In this document: piece after piece, positions 1 to 6,473 of the stretch
How the letters are laid out: each line of letters opens with the position of its first letter
How positions within the stretch are numbered: the first letter of the stretch is position 1
Source: Gallionella sp.
GTDB lineage: Bacteria > Pseudomonadota > Gammaproteobacteria > Burkholderiales > Gallionellaceae
DNA length: 7,367 nucleotides
Direction: 5' to 3'
NCBI GenBank assembly: GCA_024654105.1
Contig: JANLID010000396.1
Coordinates: 1 to 7,367 of the forward strand
Notes under the pieces: generated by a model
What the model saw: the letters and a program-made list of their open reading frames with translations, nothing else
Databases searched by the model: none
Told to the model about the DNA's origin: nothing
Made by a program: the position numbers and the translations under genes

Positions 1-585
1 GATTCCAATCAGGGCGCAGTGATGGAAGAACTGGGCCGCCGCCGCGGCGACCTGCAGGACATGCAGCCGGACGGACATGGCCGAGTGCGCCTCGAATACC
101 GCATCCCGGCGCGCGGCCTGATCGGCTTCCAGTCCGAATTTATGACCATGACGCGCGGCACCGGCATCATGGCGCATGTATTCGACGACTACGCGCCGGT
201 CAAGGCGGACATGCCCGGCCGGCGCAACGGCGTGCTGATTTCCGCAGAGAACGGCGAGGCGGTGGCTTACGCGTTGTGGAAGCTGGAAGACCGCGGCCGC
301 ATGTTTGTGTCGCCTGGCGACAAACTGTACGAAGGCATGATTATTGGCGTACATAGCCGCGACAACGATCTGGTGGTCAATCCGATCAAGGGCAAACAAC
401 TGACTAACGTGCGAGCTTCCGGCACCGATGAAGCGGTGCGCCTGACCCCGCCGATTCGCCTGACGCTGGAATCCGCCGTCGAGTTTATTGACGATGATGA
501 ACTGGTGGAAATTACCCCATTGTCTGTCCGTATCCGTAAACGCTATTTAACGGAAATCGAACGCAAACGCGCCAGCCGTAGCTGA
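1..585 (+). CDS. typA: TypA/BipA ribosome-associated translational GTPase, C-terminal part (5' end outside window)
   Basis: The reading frame is open from the first base, so only the last 194 codons are present. The family is usually about 600-610 residues, so this is roughly the C-terminal third; the GTPase domain and its G motifs lie upstream. What is visible matches the EF-G-like domain and the TypA-specific C-terminal domain: RIPARGLIGFQSEF, then TRGTGIMAHVFDDY, a basic VVNPIKGKQLTNVRASG segment, and the family-typical end SVRIRKRYLTEIERKR. TypA is a GTPase that binds ribosomes and helps 50S assembly and growth under cold or other stress (family knowledge). The C-terminal domain is the part that contacts the ribosome. 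The TGA stop at 583-585 is followed by a 98-base spacer before the next ATG. No frameshift is seen in the visible part. Confidence 0.97.
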   Translation, partial: DSNQGAVMEELGRRRGDLQDMQPDGHGRVRLEYRIPARGLIGFQSEFMTMTRGTGIMAHVFDDYAPVKADMPGRRNGVLISAENGEAVAYALWKLEDRGRMFVSPGDKLYEGMIIGVHSRDNDLVVNPIKGKQLTNVRASGTDEAVRLTPPIRLTLESAVEFIDDDELVEITPLSVRIRKRYLTEIERKRASRS

Positions 586-588
586 CCG

Positions 589-664
589 GAATGCTGTCGC
601 GTTCATGTTTGATGTGAAAAACGTATTTCACTTCTGCATGTAAGCCATTAGACTTGCAGCATTC
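589..664 (+). other. nested dyad symmetry in the typA to gspE-like spacer
   Basis: Two nested inverted repeats lie between the typA stop and the next gene. The outer one is GAATGCTG at 589-596 against CAGCATTC at 657-664, a perfect 8-bp match. The inner one is GTGAAA at 614-619 against TTTCAC at 626-631, a perfect 6-bp stem with a 6-base loop. No run of T follows either stem, so neither looks like a standard intrinsic terminator. They could be a structured leader for the downstream gene, a processed or Rho-dependent 3' end of typA, or chance. What is seen is only the symmetry; any role is inference. Confidence 0.3.
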
Positions 665-683
665 GGTTCCGGATGGTTCAGTC

Positions 684-2462
684 ATGAACAAAGAAACCCT
701 CGATGTGTTGCCGTCCCATGAACACAAGCTGGCGCTGGACGAAGTTTTGCGCTGGCTGGTGCAGGACGGAATGATTTTGCCCGCAGAGGCAGAAAAACTA
801 GCCAAAAACCATAAGGCTGATCGTGCGTATCCGCTGATGGTCATTGCCGGGCAGCAGTGGCGCAGCGCATTGCCGCCCGGCAAGCTAATGACCATCGAAT
901 TCCTCACCGAGTGGCTGGCGCCGCGCGCCGGTATGCCATATTTCCACATCGATCCGCTGCAATTGAATTTCGGCGGCATCGCCAATATCGTTTCCAAGTC
1001 TTACGCCGAACGGCTCAAGATCATGCCGGTCAAGATTGGCGAACGCGAGGTGACCATCGCCACCGCCGAGCCGTTTCTCAAAGGCTGGGTGGCGGATCTG
1101 GAGCGCATTCTCAATCTTAAAATCAAGCTGGTGCTGGCCAGTCAGGCCGACATCAACCACTACCTGCCGGAAATCTACAGCCTCGCCAACTCGGTGCAAC
1201 TCGCCAGCAAGGCCAAGGCGGGGCAGGGCATTGGCGTGCAGAATTTCGAGCAACTGGTCGAGCTGGGCAAGAACAAGAATCTGGATGCCAATGAGCAGCA
1301 TGTGGTGACGCTGGTGGACTGGCTGTTTAAATACGCCTTCGAGCAGCGTGCCAGCGACATCCACCTGGAACCGCGCCGCAATATTGGTATCGTGCGCTTT
1401 CGCATCGACGGCGTGCTGCATCAGGTTTACCAGCTTCCCTCCAGCGTAACCAGCGCCATCACCAACCGCATCAAGTTGTTGGGGCGCATGGATATGGTGG
1501 AGAAGCGCAGGCCGCAGGATGGGCGCATCAAGACGGTGAGCGCGGACGGTGATGAGATCGAACTGCGTCTTTCCACCATGCCGACCGCCTTTGGCGAAAA
1601 GCTGGTGATGCGGATTTTCGACCCGGACATTCTGGTGAAGAATTTTGCCGACCTCGGTTTCACACGCGAACAGACTGCGCTGTGGAACGATTGGACACGT
1701 CAGCCCAATGGCATCATTCTGGTAACCGGCCCGACCGGCTCCGGCAAAACCACCACGTTATATTCCACGCTCAAGCAGATCGCCACACCTGAAGTAAATG
1801 TCTGTACGGTAGAAGACCCGATTGAAATGATCGAGCCGGCGTTCAACCAGATGCAGGTGCAGCACAACATCGGCCTGAGTTTTGCCAACGGCGTGCGCAC
1901 CCTGCTGCGCCAAGACCCGGACATCATCATGGTGGGCGAAATCCGCGACGCAGAAACCGCTGAAATGGCCATCCAGGCAGCGCTCACCGGCCATCTGGTG
2001 CTGTCGTCACTGCATACCAACGATGCGCCTTCCGCCGTTACGCGCCTGCTCGAACTGGGTGTGCCGGCCTACCTGCTGAATTCGACGCTGCTGGGGGTGA
2101 TGGCGCAGCGTCTGGCGCGCACCCTGTGCCCGCATTGCAAGGCAACCGGCGAAATCAGCGACGAGACCTGGCAAGAACTGGTTAGCCCGTGGAAAGCCGC
2201 CAAACCGACGCGGGTCAATATTGCCACCGGCTGCCTCGAATGCCGCATGACCGGCTATCGTGGGCGCACCGGCATCTACGAGATGCTGCCGCTCAGCGCG
2301 GAAATGAAAAAACTGGTGGTCAGGGATGCCGAACTCGCCAGGATCAAGACGTTGGCGCGGCACGAAGGCATGAAACCGCTGCGGCTGAGCGGAGCGGAAA
2401 AAGTCGCAGCAGGGCTGACTACGGCGGAGGAGATTATCAAAATCACGCCACCGCTGGATTAG
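684..2462 (+). CDS. GspE/PulE/PilB-type secretion or pilus assembly ATPase, orphan copy
   Basis: This is a 592-residue AAA-type traffic ATPase that would power assembly of a type II secretion pseudopilus or type IV pilus from the cytoplasmic face of the inner membrane. The N-terminal T2SSE_N/MshEN-like domain covers about residues 75-170. The ATPase core follows from about 205. It has Walker A GPTGSGKT at 349-356 (K355), an Asp box beginning VEDPIE, Walker B region DPDIIMVGEIRD at 411-422 (E419), and a His box with H437 and H444. A four-cysteine zinc site follows, C482-x2-C485-x31-C517-x2-C520, as in GspE and PilB. The start chosen is ATG at 684, with a GGAT about 9 bases upstream. An in-frame TTG at 654 would add ten residues but lies inside the spacer dyad and has no clear ribosome binding site. 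No gspF, pilC, pilin or secretin gene is adjacent, so its partner system cannot be read from context. The key catalytic motifs are all intact. Confidence 0.93.
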   Translation: MNKETLDVLPSHEHKLALDEVLRWLVQDGMILPAEAEKLAKNHKADRAYPLMVIAGQQWRSALPPGKLMTIEFLTEWLAPRAGMPYFHIDPLQLNFGGIANIVSKSYAERLKIMPVKIGEREVTIATAEPFLKGWVADLERILNLKIKLVLASQADINHYLPEIYSLANSVQLASKAKAGQGIGVQNFEQLVELGKNKNLDANEQHVVTLVDWLFKYAFEQRASDIHLEPRRNIGIVRFRIDGVLHQVYQLPSSVTSAITNRIKLLGRMDMVEKRRPQDGRIKTVSADGDEIELRLSTMPTAFGEKLVMRIFDPDILVKNFADLGFTREQTALWNDWTRQPNGIILVTGPTGSGKTTTLYSTLKQIATPEVNVCTVEDPIEMIEPAFNQMQVQHNIGLSFANGVRTLLRQDPDIIMVGEIRDAETAEMAIQAALTGHLVLSSLHTNDAPSAVTRLLELGVPAYLLNSTLLGVMAQRLARTLCPHCKATGEISDETWQELVSPWKAAKPTRVNIATGCLECRMTGYRGRTGIYEMLPLSAEMKKLVVRDAELARIKTLARHEGMKPLRLSGAEKVAAGLTTAEEIIKITPPLD

Positions 2463-2562
2463 GACATATTTTCATCATTCCGGTCTGAAGGCAGGAGTCC
2501 AGACTAATCAAATGGATGGATGCGAAATCAGGCTCGGGTTGGCGATTTTTAGCGGTTCCCAT

Positions 2563-2590
2563 TTGGAATTTCCAGCAACTTTGATACAAT
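2563..2590 (+). promoter_or_regulatory. sigma70-like promoter for acpP
   Basis: TTGGAA at 2563-2568 and TACAAT at 2585-2590 are separated by 16 bp, a good match to the -35 and -10 consensus. Transcription would start near 2597 and give a leader of about 35 bases before the acpP ATG. The promoter sits in the 169-base gap after the gspE-like gene. I see no convincing terminator in that gap, only weak 5-bp dyads. This promoter probably drives acpP and fabF, and perhaps pabC-mltG. Confidence 0.65.
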
Positions 2591-2631
2591 CGCGTCCGCT
2601 TTTTTAACTTACTACAGTGTGGGAGAAATAA

Positions 2632-2865
2632 ATGTCTATTGAACAACGCGTTAAAAAGATCGTTGCCGAGCAGTTGGGCGTGAACGAATCGGAGGTCAAG
2701 AATGAATCTTCTTTCGTCAACGATCTGGGTGCAGATTCTCTGGATACCGTTGAGCTGGTGATGGCGCTGGAAGAAGAGTTCGAATGCGAAATTCCCGATG
2801 AAGACGCAGAAAAAATCACCACTGTGCAGCAGGCCATCGATTACGTCCTGGCGCATCAGAAGTAA
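2632..2865 (+). CDS. acpP: acyl carrier protein AcpP
   Basis: This is a 77-residue acidic protein with the complete carrier-protein fold. The phosphopantetheine attachment site is Ser36 (counting Met1) in the DLGADSLDTVELVMALEEEF region, nearly identical to the proteobacterial consensus. The prosthetic group added by holo-ACP synthase carries fatty acyl intermediates between the enzymes of type II fatty acid synthesis in the cytoplasm. The start ATG has a good ribosome binding site, GGGAGA at 2621-2626, five bases upstream. fabF follows after 35 bases, the usual arrangement, and is probably cotranscribed. In many relatives fabG lies just before acpP. Here the upstream neighbour is the secretion ATPase gene, and acpP has its own promoter. 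Confidence 0.98.
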   Translation: MSIEQRVKKIVAEQLGVNESEVKNESSFVNDLGADSLDTVELVMALEEEFECEIPDEDAEKITTVQQAIDYVLAHQK

Positions 2866-2900
2866 TTCCCTTCTTTTTCTGTTTTTAAAACGGAGTCAGT

Positions 2901-4133
2901 TTGTCTAAACGCAGAGTTGTCATTACCGGACTGGGGATCGTCTCCCCGGTCGGGGTCGGGATACCCGTTGCCTGGCAGAATATCGTCGCGGGAAAATCGG
3001 GCATTTCCAAAATCACCCGCTTTGATGCGAGCCAGTTCGCCTGCCAAATCGCCGGTGAGGTGAAGGATTTTGACGCTACCCAATACATTCCAGCCAAGGA
3101 TGCGCGTCGCATGGATCGCTTTATCCATTTCGGCCTGGTGGCCGGCATGGAGGCATTCAAGGATTCCGGCCTGGAAGTCACCGAACGAAACGCAGAACGT
3201 ATCGGCGTGAACATCGGCTCCGGCATCGGCGGCCTGCCGATGATCGAGGAAACGCACAAAGATTTTCTGGCCGCGGGGCCGCGCAAAATCTCGCCGTTTT
3301 TTATTCCGGGCACGATCATCAACATGATTTCCGGCAACCTGTCGGTCATGTACGGGCTGAAAGGGCCAAATCTGGCGATGGTTTCAGCCTGCACCACCGG
3401 GACGCACTGCATCGGCGAATCGGCGCGCATTGTCGAATATGGCGACGCGGACGTGATGATTGCCGGTGGAGCCGAAGCGACGATTAGCCCGTTGGCGGTG
3501 GGTGGCTTCGCCGCCGCGCGTGCGCTCAGTATGCGCAACGATGACCCTGCCACCGCCAGCCGCCCATGGGACAAGGATCGCGATGGCTTTGTGATCGGCG
3601 AAGGCGCCGGGGTGATGGTGCTGGAAGAATATGAACACGCCAAGGCGCGCGGAGCGAAAATTCACGCGGAACTGGCCGGCTACGGCATGAGTGGCGACGC
3701 TTACCACATCACCGCGCCGGATACGGACGGCCCGAAGCGCAGCATGCTGAATGCGCTGCGCAACGCCGGTCTGAACCCGCAGGACGTGCAGTACGTCAAC
3801 GCGCACGGCACTTCGACGCCGCTGGGCGACAAGAATGAAACCGATGCGATCAAGCTGGCGTTTGGCGATCACGCCAGCAAGCTGGTGGTGAACTCCACCA
3901 AGTCGATGACCGGCCATCTGCTCGGTGGTGCGGGCGGAATCGAGTCGGTATTCTGCGCCTTGGCGGTGCATCACCAGATTTCTCCGCCGACCATCAATAT
4001 CTTCGAGCAGGATCCCGAGTGTGACCTGGACTACTGCGCGAATGTTGCGCGCGAAATGAAGATCGATGTTGCGGTAAACAACAACTTCGGCTTCGGCGGA
4101 ACCAACGGCTCGCTGGTGTTCCGCAGGGTTTAG
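2901..4133 (+). CDS. fabF: beta-ketoacyl-ACP synthase II (FabF)
   Basis: This 410-residue protein is close to the E. coli FabF length. It condenses malonyl-ACP with acyl-ACP in chain elongation. The thiolase-fold Cys-His-His triad is complete: nucleophile C164 in SACTTGTHC, H302 in NAHGTSTPLGD and H339 in KSMTGHLLGGAGG, with conserved K334. The glycine-rich end NNNFGFGGTNGSLVF is also present. The start is TTG at 2901: the protein begins SKRRVVITGLG as in relatives, CGGAG at 2891-2895 gives a ribosome binding site five bases upstream, and no earlier ATG fits the family. The gap to acpP is T-rich (2866-2900) but has no hairpin, so cotranscription is likely. The rare TTG start could lower expression relative to acpP, which fits ACP being needed in large excess. 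Confidence 0.97.
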   Translation: MSKRRVVITGLGIVSPVGVGIPVAWQNIVAGKSGISKITRFDASQFACQIAGEVKDFDATQYIPAKDARRMDRFIHFGLVAGMEAFKDSGLEVTERNAERIGVNIGSGIGGLPMIEETHKDFLAAGPRKISPFFIPGTIINMISGNLSVMYGLKGPNLAMVSACTTGTHCIGESARIVEYGDADVMIAGGAEATISPLAVGGFAAARALSMRNDDPATASRPWDKDRDGFVIGEGAGVMVLEEYEHAKARGAKIHAELAGYGMSGDAYHITAPDTDGPKRSMLNALRNAGLNPQDVQYVNAHGTSTPLGDKNETDAIKLAFGDHASKLVVNSTKSMTGHLLGGAGGIESVFCALAVHHQISPPTINIFEQDPECDLDYCANVAREMKIDVAVNNNFGFGGTNGSLVFRRV

Positions 4134-4160
4134 TGCTCTGCATCCTTAAAACGGAATTTA

Positions 4161-4292
4161 AACCACGAAGACCACGAAGGACGCGAAGAAAAACCGGTGG
4201 TTGCTTGAAAAATATCGACCAGCCAGCAGGTGAATAGCCAACCTTATTCAATCCCATGAAAAATCTTCGTGATCTCTGTGCCCTTCGTGGTG
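4161..4292 (+). repeat. composite inverted element of 9-bp CCACGAAGN units
   Basis: The left arm (4163-4189) holds three tandem 9-bp units, with CGAAG starting at 4166, 4175 and 4184. The right arm (4264-4290) holds three units in opposite orientation, with CTTCG or a degenerate CTCTG at 4265, 4274 and 4283. Read as reverse complement, the right arm matches the left at about 20 of 27 positions. A run of A (4189-4193) follows the left arm and A and T runs flank the right arm. The roughly 75-base centre holds a small hairpin, TGAATA/TATTCA, at about 4232-4251. CACGAAG-type units of this kind recur between genes in many environmental proteobacteria and other phyla (recalled, not searched). The element fills almost the whole gap between fabF and pabC. 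It could be a MITE-like or REP-like unit, and its hairpin could reduce read-through. Confidence 0.7.
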
Positions 4293-4317
4293 AAGTGTTT
4301 TTTTCCGGTTGACTGCG

Positions 4318-5142
4318 ATGCTGGTCAACGGAGTACCCGGTAACACGATCAGCATCCGCGACCGCGGCCTGCTCTATGGCGACGGGGTGTTCCGCACCCT
4401 GCGTGTCACCCAGGGCAAGGCGCTGCACTGGTCCTTGCATTACCTAAAACTGCAACATGACTGCGCCAAGCTGGGCATCACCTGTCCGGACGAGGCGCTG
4501 CTTTGCGCCGAGCTGGATAAAGTGCTCGTGCAGCATCCGGACGGCGTGGTGAAGCTGATTGTCACGCGCGGCGAGGGTGCGCGGGGTTACACGCCGCCCG
4601 CCGGTGCGGCGCCCACGCGCATCTGGGATTTCTCGCCTTTGCCGGACTACCCTGCGGAATGGGCGACGCAAGGCATCAAGGCGCGCGTATGCAGTTTGCG
4701 CCTGCCCGCGCAGACCCGCCTGGCCTGCGTCAAGCATCTCAACCGCCTGGAAAACGTGCTGGCGGCGGCGGAGCTGAACGATGCGCAACGGCATGACAGC
4801 CAGCTCGCCGAAGGGCTGTTGCTGGATGCCGAGGGGTATCTGATCGAAGGCATACGCAGCAACCTGTTCCTGGTAGTGCAAGGGCGGTTGGTCACCCCAG
4901 ACTTATCGCGTTGCGGCGTGGCGGGGATACAGCGCGGACGGGTCATGGCGTGGGCGCTGCAGCATGGCGTCACGCTGCAAGTGCGCGATGCCGGGCTGGA
5001 AGAGGCGCTGCATGCCGACGAGTTGTTCATCGTGAACAGCGTCATCGGGCTATGGCCGATACGCGAGCTGGAACAACGCCATTGGAGCCATTTCCCGGTT
5101 GCCGCGCAAATCCGTCATGGCCTCGACCGGCAGGACGCATGA
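4318..5142 (+). CDS. pabC: aminodeoxychorismate lyase (PabC), PLP-dependent
   Basis: This 274-residue class IV (branched-chain aminotransferase fold) PLP enzyme splits 4-amino-4-deoxychorismate into 4-aminobenzoate and pyruvate for folate synthesis. Visible motifs are ISIRDRGLLYGDGVFRTLRV near residues 11-30, the PLP lysine K139 in KHLNRLENVLAA, and E177 in LIEGIRSNLFLV. KHLNRLE is typical of PabC, and the position between fabF and mltG supports this over D-amino-acid or branched-chain aminotransferase. The start chosen is ATG at 4318. An in-frame TTG at 4309 would add three residues. Neither has a clear Shine-Dalgarno, because the inverted repeat and a T run lie directly upstream. The TGA stop overlaps the mltG start as ATGA, so translation of the two is probably coupled. 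Confidence 0.92.
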   Translation: MLVNGVPGNTISIRDRGLLYGDGVFRTLRVTQGKALHWSLHYLKLQHDCAKLGITCPDEALLCAELDKVLVQHPDGVVKLIVTRGEGARGYTPPAGAAPTRIWDFSPLPDYPAEWATQGIKARVCSLRLPAQTRLACVKHLNRLENVLAAAELNDAQRHDSQLAEGLLLDAEGYLIEGIRSNLFLVVQGRLVTPDLSRCGVAGIQRGRVMAWALQHGVTLQVRDAGLEEALHADELFIVNSVIGLWPIRELEQRHWSHFPVAAQIRHGLDRQDA

Positions 5143-6119
5143 TGCGACGGCTAGCTATATTGCTGATTGTGCTGGTGCTGCTCGCCACGACCTGGCTGGG
5201 TTACTATGTGCATCACCCGCTGACCCTGCCCGCCACGCCATTTGAATTTACGTTGAAGCAGGGCAGCAGCCTGAAAAGCGTGGCCCGGGAAATGAAACAG
5301 GCCGGATTACTGGGGCAGGCCTGGCCGTTTGTCTGGCTGGGAAGGCTGCACGGCAGTTCGGGGCAGTTGAAGGCAGGTCAATACTCGCTGGATCGCGACG
5401 TTTCACCGATGGAGCTATTGGAGATCATCACCCGAGGTGAAGTCATTCAGCGCCAGACCAGCATCATCGAAGGCTGGGCGTTCAGGCAGTTGCGCGCCGC
5501 GCTGAATGCCAACCCTGATATCGTGCATGACACGTTAAATCTGACCGATACAGAAATTCTGCAGCGCATCGGTGCGACAGAAAGCCATCCCGAGGGCTTG
5601 TTCTTCCCAGACACCTATAAATTCGCTGCCGGCAGCAGCGATCTGGCGATACTCAGGAGCGCCTACCAGACCATGCAGCAACGACTGCAGGAAGTCTGGG
5701 AAACGCGCGCACCGGATTTGCCGTTGCAGACCCCCTATGGGGCGCTGATCCTGGCCTCCATCGTGGAAAAGGAAACCGGCACAGCGGATGATCGTGCCAT
5801 GATTGCCGGCGTGTTCGTGAATCGTTTGCGTGGGGGAATGCTGTTGCAGACCGACCCGACCGTAATTTACGGCCTGGGCGAAACGTTTGACGGCAACCTG
5901 CGCAAACGCGACTTGCTGGCCGATACCCCGCATAATACCTATACACGCGCAGGGTTGCCGCCGACCCCGATTGCGCTACCGGGGCTGGCCGCATTGCAGG
6001 CGACCTTGCACCCGGCAAAGACCGACGCGCTATACTTCGTGGCGCGCGGTGACGGCAGCTCGCAATTTTCTGCAACGCTGGAACAGCACAACCGGGCAGT
6101 TAATCGTTTTCAGAAATAA
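5139..6119 (+). CDS. mltG: endolytic murein transglycosylase MltG (YceG-like)
   Basis: This is a 326-residue inner-membrane enzyme; E. coli MltG has 340. It cleaves nascent glycan strands and so helps set their length. One N-terminal membrane segment (about residues 4-24, after MMRR) anchors it with the catalytic part in the periplasm. A LysM-like region follows at about 38-100 (FTLKQGSSLKSVA to LKAGQYSL). The YceG catalytic motif ILASIVEKET holds the likely catalytic E210. Next come NRL at 228, LQTDPTVIYG from 236 and NTYTRAGLPPTPI from 266, all family hallmarks. The ATG at 5139 overlaps the pabC stop. A second ATG at 5142 is equally possible and has better spacing (six bases) from AGGA at 5132-5135. 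The frame is open far upstream from 4911, but that part lies inside pabC. The usual next genes, tmk and holB, are absent. Confidence 0.96.
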   Translation: MMRRLAILLIVLVLLATTWLGYYVHHPLTLPATPFEFTLKQGSSLKSVAREMKQAGLLGQAWPFVWLGRLHGSSGQLKAGQYSLDRDVSPMELLEIITRGEVIQRQTSIIEGWAFRQLRAALNANPDIVHDTLNLTDTEILQRIGATESHPEGLFFPDTYKFAAGSSDLAILRSAYQTMQQRLQEVWETRAPDLPLQTPYGALILASIVEKETGTADDRAMIAGVFVNRLRGGMLLQTDPTVIYGLGETFDGNLRKRDLLADTPHNTYTRAGLPPTPIALPGLAALQATLHPAKTDALYFVARGDGSSQFSATLEQHNRAVNRFQK

Positions 6120-6120
6120 C

Positions 6121-6135
6121 TGCTGCCGGGCAGCA
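6121..6135 (+). other. short GC hairpin directly after mltG
   Basis: TGCTGC at 6121-6126 pairs perfectly with GCAGCA at 6130-6135 across a CGG loop. It begins one base after the mltG TAA. No U-tract follows, so it is not a standard intrinsic terminator; it could protect the 3' end of the acpP-to-mltG message or act with Rho. It also marks the boundary between the conserved cluster and the accessory segment. Confidence 0.35.
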
Positions 6136-6232
6136 TGATGCAGAGGTTCTTCATGGCAGCGAGGCCGGCAAACAATTCACCTCCTGCGCTTTTGGTATTC
6201 CAGCCAACACGCTACGCCAAGAGGATGTTTTG

Positions 6233-6270
6233 TACAATCACCGCCTATCGTGACTCAGGTTCAAAGGAGG
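6233..6270 (+). promoter_or_regulatory. candidate -10 box and strong Shine-Dalgarno before the decayed PIN-toxin locus
   Basis: TACAAT at 6233-6238, in the context TTTTGTACAATCACC, resembles the acpP -10 context TTTGATACAATCGCG, though no good -35 box is seen at the right distance. AAAGGAGG at 6263-6270 is a near-perfect Shine-Dalgarno seven bases before ATG 6278. Together they suggest that a real gene once started here and that transcription of the accessory segment may still begin here. Confidence 0.45.
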
Positions 6271-6277
6271 TGCGCCC

Positions 6278-6409
6278 ATGTTGGTTCTTGAAACGACCGC
6301 ATCCATTGCCGAATCCTCAGCGGCCCGCCGGAAAGCGACTGGGAAATATTGTCCTGATGCTCATCCTCGATACTCACGCCATCTACTGGTGGGTCAACCG
6401 CACACCTGA
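6278..6409 (+). pseudogene. 43-codon ORF, possible remnant of the antitoxin for the PIN toxin
   Basis: An ATG with an excellent Shine-Dalgarno opens a short frame beginning MLVLETTASIAESSAARRK and ending in TGA at 6407-6409. I do not recognise a family. The PIN-toxin start at 6357 lies inside it in another frame. In the third frame a stop TGA at 6355-6357 overlaps that start as TGATG, the coupling expected between an antitoxin and vapC. Only 79 bases separate the two ATGs, too few for a normal antitoxin of about 70-90 residues. An internal deletion plus a frameshift would explain this. Alternatives are an unrelated small protein or leader peptide. The strong start signal is the observation; the antitoxin origin is inference. 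Confidence 0.35.
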
Positions 6410-6464
6410 CAAGCTTGCGACAAGTGTCAAATACAGCCTTGACGATATATCAAAATTGATTTAG
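6357..6464 (+). pseudogene. truncated PIN-domain toxin (VapC-like) N-terminal fragment
   Basis: The 35-codon frame begins MLILDTHAIYWWVN, the hallmark N-terminus of VapC-type PIN ribonucleases, with the first conserved metal-binding Asp at residue 5. The following TPDKLATSVKYSLDD resembles the next helix of the family. The frame stops at TAG 6462-6464. VapC proteins are usually about 125-140 residues, so roughly three quarters are missing, including the other acidic active-site residues; the fragment cannot be an active nuclease. hicA begins nine bases later, and I found no continuation of the PIN domain in another frame. The break therefore lies near 6450-6465. It looks like the remains of a toxin-antitoxin locus cut by the arrival of the hicAB segment or by a deletion. 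Confidence 0.65.
6446..6463 (+). promoter_or_regulatory. candidate operator upstream of hicA
   Basis: ATCAA at 6449-6453 and TTGAT at 6456-6460 form a perfect inverted repeat with a 2-base spacer. With one mismatch the symmetry extends to TAT at 6446-6448 and TTA at 6461-6463. It lies 10-28 bases before the hicA ATG, where a HicB DNA-binding domain would be expected to repress its own operon. A TTGACG at 6439-6444 could be a -35 box, but the matching -10 is poor. The element is AT-rich compared with its surroundings. Confidence 0.4.
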
Positions 6465-6473
6465 TTTGGCGGC

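Noticed and set aside
654..683. TTG at 654 as the start of the secretion ATPase
   Set aside because: It has no ribosome binding site and lies within the spacer dyad; ATG 684 has a modest GGAT site and gives a normal-length protein.
512..997. Minus-strand open frames such as 512-997, 885-1421, 2885-3643 and 3384-3974
   Set aside because: They lie opposite well-supported genes with full family motifs and show no recognisable domains; they are antisense shadows in GC-rich coding DNA.
2463..2562. Intrinsic terminator after the secretion ATPase gene
   Set aside because: Only weak 5-bp pairs (GTCTG/CAGAC and AAATC/GATTT) are present, with large loops and no good stem-plus-T-run combination.
4161..4292. 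CRISPR-like array from the repeated CACGAAG units
   Set aside because: Units are only 9 bp, directly adjacent without spacers, and inverted between the two arms, so this is not a CRISPR array.
4911..5138. Long N-terminal extension of the mltG frame back to 4911
   Set aside because: This part overlaps pabC in another frame. MltG proteins begin with a short cytoplasmic stretch and a membrane helix, which matches a start at 5139 or 5142.
6135..6356. Open frame from ATG 6135 (MMQRFFMAARPANN) upstream of the PIN fragment as one 109-residue protein, or as the beginning of tmk
   Set aside because: The upstream part has no recognisable domain and no P-loop as tmk requires. The PIN homology starts exactly at the internal Met at 6357, so the extension is most likely noise.
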